DNA of 64,000 nucleotides from Amycolatopsis orientalis DSM 40040 = KCTC 9412. Its GTDB lineage: Bacteria > Actinomycetota > Actinomycetes > Mycobacteriales > Pseudonocardiaceae. The stretch's first letter is position 1; every line of letters starts with the position of its first letter. The translations under genes were made by a program, and so were the position numbers. Below the pieces are notes generated by a model that saw nothing but the letters and a program-made list of their open reading frames with translations, had not been told where the DNA came from and did not search any database. Positions 24,443-33,157 of this stretch are shown piece by piece. The DNA lies in the NCBI RefSeq assembly GCF_000478275.1, contig NZ_ASJB01000031.1:1-64000 (forward strand), given 5' to 3'.

Positions 24443-26256
24443 GGTATCTCCCAGGGCGCTTCGGCTAGATCCAGCGGAACCGGGCCATCGGAATGGGCCT
24501 CGGCGTGCTGCAGCTGCGCTGGAGTGAATTTCGGGAGGATGTCGTGCTGGATCGCGACCCAGGCCGGGCCGTAGCGCGCCCACCAGTCGTCCTCGGCGAG
24601 CTGGCCTCGTCGGTCGGTTAGCGCGTGGTTGAGCGTGAGCAGGGCGGGAAGATGGGTATCGGTGATCAGGCAGTTGCCGCACTGGAAGCAGTCCAGCAAG
24701 CTCGGCGTGCGGCACGTCCTCCCGGTCGATGGCCGCTTCTGCAGGTCCCGGCAGGCAGACCACGGGCCCGCCGAGGCCTCGGCGGGAACCTCGCTGACAA
24801 CGGCCAGGTGTTCGCCGGTGTCGCCCTGCCTCCTGCGGTAGCCGGCCAGCGCTGCGGCTTCGGCGGCGCCGAGACCGTCGGCGGTGACCTGCTCGGCCCA
24901 CTCGAGCGTGGAGGGGTCACCGCGGAGGTAGTTCGTGAAAAGGACCGGGACGGTGTTCGACCGGGCGGCGGTCGGCAGGTGACCGCCCACGGCGCGAGTG
25001 CGGCGTACCTCGACGCTGGTCCGCACCCGCCGCAGATCCACCGCCAGCGCCCTTGGCTGTCTCCCGGGTGCGGGATCGGCACAGAGGCCGCGCCGGGCAG
25101 CCCAGGCTGTCGGCGACGGAGCCGAGCTGAGTCGCGCGGCGAACGGTGCCTGGAACTCTGATGCGGTCTGTCTGGCTGTGCGCCGCACGGCCGGCCGCCA
25201 GATCACCCAGAACTGGCAGTGCCCGCTCAACGCGCGGGCACGCGACATCAGCCGATGAAGAAGCAGATACAGGCCGCCGGGCGTGTGCAGAGCACGGTGC
25301 CGAGGACCGATGTCCCAGGTGACCGTGTCGAACCAACCTCGCGCGCCACGGCGGCGTTTGACCACGCGCGCCTCGATGGCCCGGTCACCGAGGCGCCGGT
25401 GCTCTGTAGGCAGTTCCTTGATGGTTTCGACGTTCCGGCCGCTCACAGCGACCACCAGCACCAGCAGCGGAGACAGGTCGGCCCAGGTGAGGAACAGGTG
25501 GCCGGCGAGGTCGGTTCGCTGGGCGGGAGTCAGCGGCTGGCCGTCCAGGGTTGTCGGCACCGTCGCGGTGTCGGCGATGCTGGCCAGTGCCATGGCGAGC
25601 CCGCGGTCGTCACCCTCGATCTCATCCGGGCTATCACGCCACCGGGCCAGAAGGTGTTCTCCGCGCTCGATCCGATGCTGGATCGCTGTGGCGTCGGCGC
25701 GCGCGGCCGCAACGAGTCGGGTGAACTCGCCCTCAGAGTAGCCGGGAAGCGCGGCACGGCGCGTATGCACAGCCCTCGTCGATAGCACGTCGGACACACC
25801 GCCCCGCAGCCGCGAACCCTCCGGCAGCCGCCGCAGCAAGCGCCGTAGTTCTGCCATTTCCGCTTGCGTGTTCGCCGCCGAGAGCGTCATGGACCGATGC
25901 TGTCGATACCGGCGCAGCTGTTGCACCGTCAGTGAGCCTGGGGCCGCAGGAGCGGAATGAAGCCCGCTCAGGTATCGCAGCAACCTCGCGCCGACGATCC
26001 ACGCGCTGTTCGCCGATTCCCTGGTCCGCAGGCCGCCCGCCGGTCCGATACGTGCGGACAGCGCCTCAGCAAGCGGTCGATGCCATCCCGGGAGCGGCAA
26101 CCCAGAGAAGTCCCATGTCCGTGTCCGACCGTCATCGCCCGTGAACTTCACCTGGACCTCGCCGGTCATACCGCTGACCGGTTCCGGGGCGGCGTAGTCG
26201 CGGCCGGGTAGCGGCGCGTGCCTGCCTCTACCCGTGCTGCCTCGCCCTGTCACCAC
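24439..26256 (-). CDS. middle recombinase of Tn554-like element
   Basis: The product is about 605 aa. The start is one of two adjacent GTG codons, the second overlapping the upstream stop as GTGA. The N-terminal part (LLRYLSGLHSAP, TVQQLRRYRQHRSMTL) resembles a core-binding domain. VAVSGRNVETIKEL near residue 275 fits the first catalytic arginine of tyrosine recombinases. The C-terminal region is diverged and has a DCFQCGNCLI cysteine cluster. It belongs to the same transcript as its neighbours. The catalytic tyrosine is not obvious, so it may be an accessory recombinase. Confidence 0.65.
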   Translation of the reverse strand: MVTGRGSTGRGRHAPLPGRDYAAPEPVSGMTGEVQVKFTGDDGRTRTWDFSGLPLPGWHRPLAEALSARIGPAGGLRTRESANSAWIVGARLLRYLSGLHSAPAAPGSLTVQQLRRYRQHRSMTLSAANTQAEMAELRRLLRRLPEGSRLRGGVSDVLSTRAVHTRRAALPGYSEGEFTRLVAAARADATAIQHRIERGEHLLARWRDSPDEIEGDDRGLAMALASIADTATVPTTLDGQPLTPAQRTDLAGHLFLTWADLSPLLVLVVAVSGRNVETIKELPTEHRRLGDRAIEARVVKRRRGARGWFDTVTWDIGPRHRALHTPGGLYLLLHRLMSRARALSGHCQFWVIWRPAVRRTARQTASEFQAPFAARLSSAPSPTAWAARRGLCADPAPGRQPRALAVDLRRVRTSVEVRRTRAVGGHLPTAARSNTVPVLFTNYLRGDPSTLEWAEQVTADGLGAAEAAALAGYRRRQGDTGEHLAVVSEVPAEASAGPWSACRDLQKRPSTGRTCRTPSLLDCFQCGNCLITDTHLPALLTLNHALTDRRGQLAEDDWWARYGPAWVAIQHDILPKFTPAQLQHAEAHSDGPVPLDLAEAPWEIP

Positions 26257-27728
26257 GCGGACTTCCCCGTGGTCGACTGGGCCGAGCGGTGGGGATCTGC
26301 CCAGTCGTCCGGCACGAGTGCTTGGCGGGTCTGCATCTCCAGCTCTGCCAAGGTGTGCAGGTAGATCTGAGTGGTCACGATCGACCGATGCCCCAGCCGC
26401 TGCCGCACCCAGTCCAGCGGATCACCGAACACCCGGACGTAGTGCCCGCGCTGCTCCGGTGTCAGTTCGGCGAGAGCCGCCACGTGCCCTCTTTGAAGTT
26501 GCTCCAGCGTGATCACTGCGAACGAGTGCCGCAACATGTGCGCATGTGCCGTCACGTCCAGCCCGGCTGTCTGGCATCGGGAGTTGGCGGTGGCGAACAT
26601 CTTCTTCCACAGATCGGGCGACAGGGGCAGTCCACGCTCGCTCAGCCACAACGCCGCCGGTTCCCACCCCGCGTCCGTCTCGACCAACAGCTGAAGACGT
26701 TGCTGTGCCGAAAGATTCGCCAGCCGCACCCGTCGCCGCCCGCAAGCACCCCGGGCCCAGTCGGGCCGCCCGGCTTCGATCAGCAACGCGCCCTCGCCAA
26801 GGCGGTATCGGCCGGCGGCGCGAGCTCGTTCGATGACCTCTCTCCGGTCGCATTCCGCATAGTCCGTGAGATCGGAACCGACCGACCTCGGCACGTACAC
26901 CGTGCGTGCCGATCCGCCCTTGGCGATCGCGGCAGGCAGCCAGAACGTGGAGAAGTCCAGCTCACTGCTCTTACCGGGAACCTCACTAACCAGCAACGCG
27001 GACTGCTCGGCCAACCGCAGCCCTGTCCGGATCATCAAGTCGCAGAACACGGCATTGCGAGCCGCCCACCGGCCGCGGAAACTCGACCGCGGTAGCCCCT
27101 CGACGTCAAATCCCCGGACGCCCACGTCGCGCCACTGCCGATAGGAACTAATCGGCAACCATCGCACCGGTGTCGCACCCACGTCACGGGCGTAGGTAGC
27201 TGGGCGTTGCTCGTCCAAAGTCGACCGCCGAGCCCGGTCTGCCTCGCGAGGACCTGGTCGCCGGAAAGCTTGAGGAATCGGGTGCACCCGGACATGACCG
27301 GCTTGAACCGCCCACCGGTAGAACTGGTTCACCGCAGCGAGTTCGCGATTCCACGTCGTACCGGCCACCAGCGGTCCCGCCGGGTCATACCGGCGCCAAT
27401 GCAGATAAGCCAGGTGATCGTCCTCGGTGACGCCCAACCACGAGCGCTGCATGCGTGATGCCCACAAGAAGGTTAAGAACGCAGCAAGGTCTCGCGCGTA
27501 CCCATGCTGCGTCCTCGGCGACGCGGTCCGCATGCGCGGACTCCGGAAGAAGTCATTCAACCGCACGTCGTAGGCCAACGAAGGCGACAACAGGTATGGC
27601 ATCCCTGCCCACACGTCAACCTCGCGCATACGAGTCGACCAATCACCGTCGCGCCCAAGGCACTGCAGCGCCTCAATCGACACCGTCGACGGGGTGAACC
27701 GAACCTGCCACCTGTTCAAGATCATCAT
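26250..27728 (-). CDS. tyrosine-type site-specific recombinase (TnpA-like)
   Basis: The product is 492 aa. It has all catalytic landmarks: RTGLRLAEQSAL (first Arg), AHMLRHSFAVI (HxxR) and LGHRSIVTTQIYLHTLAE with the nucleophilic tyrosine. An N-terminal SAM-like core-binding region (TQHGYARDLAAFLTFLW) precedes them. It is the first gene of a four-gene, fully overlapping operon that ends at 21987, as in Tn554-type transposons. It probably catalyses strand exchange for insertion and excision of the element. Confidence 0.88.
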   Translation of the reverse strand: MMILNRWQVRFTPSTVSIEALQCLGRDGDWSTRMREVDVWAGMPYLLSPSLAYDVRLNDFFRSPRMRTASPRTQHGYARDLAAFLTFLWASRMQRSWLGVTEDDHLAYLHWRRYDPAGPLVAGTTWNRELAAVNQFYRWAVQAGHVRVHPIPQAFRRPGPREADRARRSTLDEQRPATYARDVGATPVRWLPISSYRQWRDVGVRGFDVEGLPRSSFRGRWAARNAVFCDLMIRTGLRLAEQSALLVSEVPGKSSELDFSTFWLPAAIAKGGSARTVYVPRSVGSDLTDYAECDRREVIERARAAGRYRLGEGALLIEAGRPDWARGACGRRRVRLANLSAQQRLQLLVETDAGWEPAALWLSERGLPLSPDLWKKMFATANSRCQTAGLDVTAHAHMLRHSFAVITLEQLQRGHVAALAELTPEQRGHYVRVFGDPLDWVRQRLGHRSIVTTQIYLHTLAELEMQTRQALVPDDWADPHRSAQSTTGKSAW

Positions 27729-28421
27729 TAGTTGGCGATGATCCGGTCACTGACCGCTTCCACACAAGTTGAACGCCACACCAACTCCACACCACACACG
27801 CTCTGCCGTGGGGGGAAGCCAGCGACAAACACTCGAACACCTGTACGGTTTACGCCGCCGATCCTGCCTTCGAGCCAGTTCGAAAGTCAATGTGACGGAC
27901 CACGCTATCTGTCACCGGCGGCGTGTGGTGCTGCGCATCGTCTGTTGCGGGTCACCGTTGTTGTCGCCGGTTGACCACGGCAGTTGGCACCGCAGAGCCG
28001 GATCCCGCGTCCGCAACAGCGTGTCTGGATCGGTCGAGCGATGGTCGCGCCGTGCTGGAACTAGCCGCGCGTAAGGCGGGGAGCCATCGGCCAGTCCCTC
28101 GTCGATGAGGGGAAGCCGACTACGACCAACACCAACTACCATCCCACTGCTCAGCGGATCCCGCGTCAAACATAGGTCCACAGGTTCTGCTACAGCAGTC
28201 GCGACCGTGTTGGACAGCGACGCGTTCAAACACTGACCCGCCAGGGTCGGATCGGCGAGGCTGTCAGCCAGCTCCGCGCTCGTGTCGACATCGGCGATCT
28301 CTGGGCCGGTCAGGCGTTTGTTGACCTGCTTAGCGAGCAGAATCGGACCGATGGGGGGCACTCACCTACTGCTAAACAGGACTATCCTAAGAGGATCCAT
28401 GGAATGTTTGATCGTTCGTGT
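27729..28421. other. gene-free stretch beside the recombinase element
   Basis: There is no convincing gene. A 149-codon minus-strand open frame at 27912-28361 has no recognisable domain and no ribosome site. The right end of the recombinase element should lie here, but I could not identify terminal repeats. Confidence 0.4.
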
Positions 28422-29600
28422 TTACGGCGGCGTCTTTCCTGCGTCGTTTGACTTCTCACCACAAACAAAGACCCTAGCATCGTCGCGCAGTCCTATCAGG
28501 ATTTCGGCGTTTTGCCGCATGACCAGTGGATCGTAGTCATGGTTTGCTTTCAGGGACGACACTTTGGTGAGCACGTCCTCGTCGGTCAGCTGGCTTAGCC
28601 ATGCCGAGATCTGCTCCCTGCCCGGGGAGTCTTCGAGCTGATGGAGGACGTCAACCATATCGACCCGAGCCGATGCCGCACTGAGGCGTTGTAAGTGACG
28701 TACAACGGCGGTCGTGGTTGACCCTGCCGCTATCGCGCGGCGTTCATCCTGATGTCCGACGCTGATCTTATAGCGGGCCGGCAATGGCGGGTCCGCTTGC
28801 TCGGTACCAGTGAGCAGGCGCGGCACCGCATGAACGCGGACCCAGCGGGAGATCTCGTCGAGCTCGTGCATCAGAACCGGCCACCGGCCCGTGCCGGGCC
28901 GGTTGATCCCCACAGTCGGGAACAGAGTGACAGCGACCTGGGCGCCCAGTGAGGTTTCCGCGATGACATCCCCGACACGCAAGGGTTCCTCCGGACGCGG
29001 CGACAGCTCCTGAAGGGAGCGGGGCAGCTGATCGTCGCGGTACATGGCCGCCAGGCGGACCGCCGTGATCGCGGGTGTCCGGTGCTTTGCGTGGTTCGTA
29101 TGGAGTACCAGCCGGGCCAGCGGGTGCAATCGTGGGTCCGCGTGGTGGAAGGGCTGCAGGTCGGCGACGCGCCGATGAAGTTCGCCGCCCGCTCGCAGCG
29201 ACACGGGGCCGTTGCTGGCTCGGTTCTTGGTCCACTGCTCGAACTTCTCGGGGGTTTCCGAGGCCGGCATGTCGACGAGCCGGGCCGCTTTCTCCTCCAG
29301 CGGCGCACCGTCGAGGTATTCGGCCTCGGCGAACAGTGCGTGCTCGAGCGCGGCCCGCAACGCCACGAGCACGTCCGCCACAAGCAGCGGCACCTTGCGA
29401 GGGATCGGGGCGACGTGGTCCACCACAGTGCGGCTCACCGCGTCTGCCCGAACTTCGTGTAAGCCGACTACACCCTCGGTTTGGGTCTGGTAGTCGAAGA
29501 GCAGATCGCTGATCTGCCCGATCAGCTCGTCGGCGTGCGACAGTGTCGCAGCGACGCCGAGATGATGCTCCGAGAGCCAGTCGTACACCGAGTCCACCAT
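28422..29600 (-). CDS. hypothetical protein, HEPN-like pattern
   Basis: The product is 392 aa and mainly helical. The segment LLVADVLVALRAALEHALF near residue 90 and LQPFHHADPRLHPLARLVLHTNHAKHR near 170 resemble the helices and the LxNxxKHR motif of a widespread HEPN-like hypothetical family. HEPN proteins are often RNases in toxin-antitoxin or defence systems. The first 60 residues (ATLSHADELIGQISDLLFD) are helical as well. It stands alone, with the broken HTH/NTPase/TPR gene upstream. The assignment is tentative. Confidence 0.6.
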   Translation of the reverse strand: MVDSVYDWLSEHHLGVAATLSHADELIGQISDLLFDYQTQTEGVVGLHEVRADAVSRTVVDHVAPIPRKVPLLVADVLVALRAALEHALFAEAEYLDGAPLEEKAARLVDMPASETPEKFEQWTKNRASNGPVSLRAGGELHRRVADLQPFHHADPRLHPLARLVLHTNHAKHRTPAITAVRLAAMYRDDQLPRSLQELSPRPEEPLRVGDVIAETSLGAQVAVTLFPTVGINRPGTGRWPVLMHELDEISRWVRVHAVPRLLTGTEQADPPLPARYKISVGHQDERRAIAAGSTTTAVVRHLQRLSAASARVDMVDVLHQLEDSPGREQISAWLSQLTDEDVLTKVSSLKANHDYDPLVMRQNAEILIGLRDDARVFVCGEKSNDAGKTPP

Positions 29601-30002
29601 CCTGCGACTTTACGCGGCCCCGTCGGCGATTGCCCGGAACACCGCGGGAGGAAACGGTGCCGGGGTCGCTCGAACCAAGGCAGCGAAGTCGGGTGGGCCG
29701 CTACTAGGTGGTGACGTGGGCGACGTGGGCTGTGTCGTTGCCTACCTGGCGCAGCTGCGCCAGGTAGAGGCAGATGGCGTCGAAGACCAGGAGGGCGCCT
29801 TGGCCGAAAAGGCTGGACGGTGGACCGACGGTCGCAGGTTCGCCGTACTTGCGGTATTTGAGTGGCGGCCAGGATCAAAAGGACCGTGGGCGCGGTCTCG
29901 GCAGGCGGAGGCGGGATCGCTGGTCACGGCAAGGACACGGCCCCGGAGCGGATGGCCTCCTGTTCGGCGCGGAAGGTGCCGGCGGGGGGGGCAAGTCGCC
30001 CC
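29601..30002. other. gene-poor stretch with a short protein relic
   Basis: No intact gene is present. On the minus strand, about 29707-29865 reads as a short protein-like tail (LLVFDAICLYLAQLRQVG) directly after a stop codon, which looks like the end of a decayed gene. I do not recognise it. Confidence 0.35.
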
Positions 30003-32485
30003 CTAGGACGGTCGCGGCTGCGTGCCACGCAGCGCATCCACAGCGCCGGAGGTGCCGGCGGCCTCTTCCGCGGCGAGATCGTTCACGCGGTCGTACTTCA
30101 GCAGTAGGTCGATCAAATACCGGGCGCTGTCGGGACGGCTGCTGTCGACGTTAAGGCGGAGCATGGCGATGGCGTCCTCAACGCGATCGTGTGTGGCCAG
30201 CAAGTCCGCCAGCCGAACGACAGCAGGCGTGATGCCCGAGTGGGCAAGCGGGGTTAACAGGGCGATTGCATCGTCGGCGGAGCCTTGATTAACTAGCACA
30301 TCGGCGAGCTGCATCGTTGCGAATATGTCCGCGTTATTGGCGCGTTGGGCGACTTCCTCGATCCGACCGTGTTCGATTAGCGCCTCGGCCAACCGTTCAC
30401 TGGCACACAAATCGCCATTATCTGCTCGTTGGTTTAATTCATCGAATCGATTGTGTTCGACCAGCAAGTCCGCCAAGGTTAAAGCGGATGGAAAGTTCTT
30501 TATTGGGTCGGCGTCTGCGTGCATACTGACCACATGAAGGGCTTCATCGACCCGACCTTGACCTGCTAACAGCTTCGCTACCTGAATCGCTAAGACAGGG
30601 ATAGCACTTGCATGGGGGCGGAGCAAGCCGATGGCTTCGTCAATCTGGCCCTGCCTAGCAAGCGTGCTAGCCAACTTAGCCAGCCCTTGCCATTGGCTGA
30701 CGTCGGTGTATAGACGTAGCAAGGCGACGGCTTCATCGGTGCGATCTTGATCAATGAGCAGGTCAACCAGTCGTTGAGCTGCGATGATGTCGCCATTATG
30801 GGCGCGCTGGGTAAGTTCTTCGACGTGTCCGTGCTCCGTCAATAAATCAGCTAGCCGTTCAGCTGAGAAGGAGAGACCTTCATCGGCATACGGACGAATT
30901 AGAGTGATGGCCTCGTTGACTTGGCCCTGCGACCAACCCGTCAGCTAACTCGAGCGCCGCCAATCCATGCCAATGAGAACCGTCAGGGTGCGAGCGGATC
31001 ATGGCGACACCCTCGTCGATGCGGCCTTTCACGGGCAAGATGCTGGCCAAGTACCTGGCAGCAGGCGAATTTCCGATGTCGACTCCACGTCGGGCGAAAG
31101 CCTCGGCGTAATCGTCGCGGCCCCGGCTCCCGGCACTGAATGCCAGTCGACCAGTGTCGTCGGGATGGTGGTGCACGACGAGTGCGCGCCAGGCGGTGTC
31201 GGGGAGGTGGATGGTGCGCCGGATGCGGAGCGCATGTTGGTGCAAGTAGTCGGCGACCCGGTAGCCGGCGATGCGTCCCATCCCGGCGGCGACCGGGGCG
31301 AGCACGGCGATGGCGCCGCGCAGCAATCTGGTGGCGTATTCCAGGGCGCTATCGAGCCAGTGCGGGGATGCTGTGGCCACTTCGCGCTCGTTGAGGTAGC
31401 CGGGTGCAGCATCGGCCAGGTAATCGCGGGTGAGTGGTGCGCGGGCGCCGACGCGGCGGGCGTCGAGTGCGGCGGTGATGACGGCCTTGGCGTACGCAGG
31501 TGCCTGTGTCCAGTGACGGACCAATTCCGGGCCCGCGGCCATGACTTGCGTGAAGCCGGCGTCGGGGGTGTCGAGCGCGACCCGGATCCGGTGATCGGTA
31601 CCGGCTAGGTCCTCGGCGCGGCGCCGCTCATGGGTGCTGAATGCGGGGGGCACCTGCAGCACGTCGACCAGGCCGATCAGACGCCGGTCGTTGGCATACG
31701 GGTCTGGCCGACCTTCCTCGGACAGCGCCACGCGCTTGCTGTGCTCACCCGGCCAGCACGTCGCGACCAGCATCACCCCGGCCGCGATCAGCTCGCGAAC
31801 CTGGCCCGCCGGCACTCCCCCAGCGAAGTCGAGGTAGTCCTGCAGCTCGTCCAGCCACACCACAGTCCGCCCGGCCGAATGCTCAGCGAACTGCCGCAAC
31901 GCCCCGGCGTCACAAGGGTGCAACAGCCACCAATCCGGTACCACTACCTTTACCGCCTCGAACAGGGCGCGGCTCTTCCCGACTGAGGAGTCCCCTACTA
32001 GCAAGACGAACCCGCCCTGTTGCGCGGTCAGAGTGAGCTTCGCGCGTAAGTCTGCGTCGAAGTCCTGTGGCACGTACAGCGGCAGCTCCGCCTCACCATG
32101 TGCGGCCTCGGGCGACTGGCCGGTCTGGATCGCGGCGTGCACCCCCAGCATCCGCGGTCGCGCATTGCGGACCCGCACCGCTCCCGGCGGGCGCCGTTGG
32201 TGTTGGGTCGCCACTCTCTCCAGTGCCTGCAGCCAAGGCCGCTGCGCCTCCTCGTCGTGGATGCCGCAGGCGGCTAGGAATATCACCAGCGTCGGCCTCG
32301 GGCACGGACTTGGCGTTGAGCAGGTCACTGGCGGTGGACCGTGGAAGAGCCGGGCGTCGTCCGCCTCGCGTCGGCAGCTTCCCGGCTGCATCGGCCAGCC
32401 CCTGCAGGGACAGCGACCGCTCGCGGCTCAACCCTTTGAGCGCATCGGCCAGCTGGGACAGCGTTCTGATCTCCGTGAGATCCAT
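30003..32485 (-). pseudogene. HTH / P-loop ATPase / TPR-like protein broken by two frame shifts
   Basis: Three consecutive open frames read as one protein of about 825 aa. Part 1 starts at the ATG at 32485 (GGGGAGG upstream) and encodes a small HTH-like domain (LSLQGLADAAGK, PRSTASDLLNAKSV). A +1 shift near 32305 leads to part 2, a P-loop ATPase with LLVGDSSVGKSRALFEA and Walker B TVVWLDELQDYL. A second +1 shift near 30930 leads to part 3, about ten TPR-like helical repeats (for example VNEAITLIRPYADEG and RLADLLTEHG). The joins keep alignment exactly, so these are single events or sequence errors. An intact version would be a STAND-like signalling ATPase. Confidence 0.8.
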
Positions 32486-32699
32486 GGTCACCTCCCCAGT
32501 GCCGCCCGATACAGCGTCCGGCGAAGGCAACCGGACAGTGCCGGACACCGTACTCCCGCCAGCGGCGCCCCTGCATTCTTCCTGGTCAGCTCGCCGTAGC
32601 CAGCAAAGCAGCGGGCCCCGTCGCCCGGGTCGGTACGGAGCCCATGCCGGACCCCGCCTCGGGCTGGTCGGCTGGTCCTCGAGCACGGACTGGCCGGGC

Positions 32700-32965
32700 T
32701 CACGAACCCCAGAACAGGACGCGACCATGTGGACGCCGTTGATCACCCTCATCGCGCTGGTGCCGCTCACCGCCGTCACCGCCGCCGTAGCACTGGCGCT
32801 CACCACCACCGACGGCCAACGCGCCGTGCGGGCGCTAACGCTGCTCAAAATCCTGCTCGGTGCCATCCTCGGCAGCAGCGGCCTAATCGCCGCCATAATC
32901 CACCTGCACCGAGCAGGACTGCTTTGAACCGCGATTGGACTGTCGCGCGCCAACATCCGGTTCGG
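32700..32965 (+). repeat. direct repeat copy 1 around the small membrane-protein gene
   Basis: This shares long blocks with 39965-40230, including GTGGACGCCGTTGATCACCC, CTGCTCAAAA and GCAGCAGCGGCCT. The similarity continues past the stop codon. The two copies bracket the caspase/hydrolase/membrane-protein genes. Confidence 0.65.
32727..32927 (+). CDS. small two-helix membrane protein
   Basis: The product is 66 aa. It has two hydrophobic helices (LITLIALVPLTAVTAAVALAL and LLKILLGAILGSSGLIAAII) joined by a short TTDGQRAVRA loop. A decayed copy lies at 39994-40196 in the same orientation, on the other side of the caspase module. Function unknown. It could be a holin-like or regulatory membrane peptide, but nothing proves this. 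Confidence 0.6.
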   Translation: MWTPLITLIALVPLTAVTAAVALALTTTDGQRAVRALTLLKILLGAILGSSGLIAAIIHLHRAGLL

Positions 32966-33157
32966 GCGGAGCGCAGTCGAATACCCCACATTTGAATATG
33001 TGTACTGCACCAGTAGAACGAGCGAGCGGCGCGGAGTTGAGGCTCTCACAACAGGCTCCGTGGTCAAGGTCGAGGCATGTCTACCGGCCCGACCATCTCA
33101 GGTCGCAAGGTCAGCGGCACCTCTGCTCAGTGGGCCAAAATATGAAGGTCGATCGTC

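Noticed and set aside
27912..28361. 149-codon minus-strand open frame
   Set aside because: No ribosome site, no domain, no conserved-looking pattern; kept only as part of a gene-free stretch.
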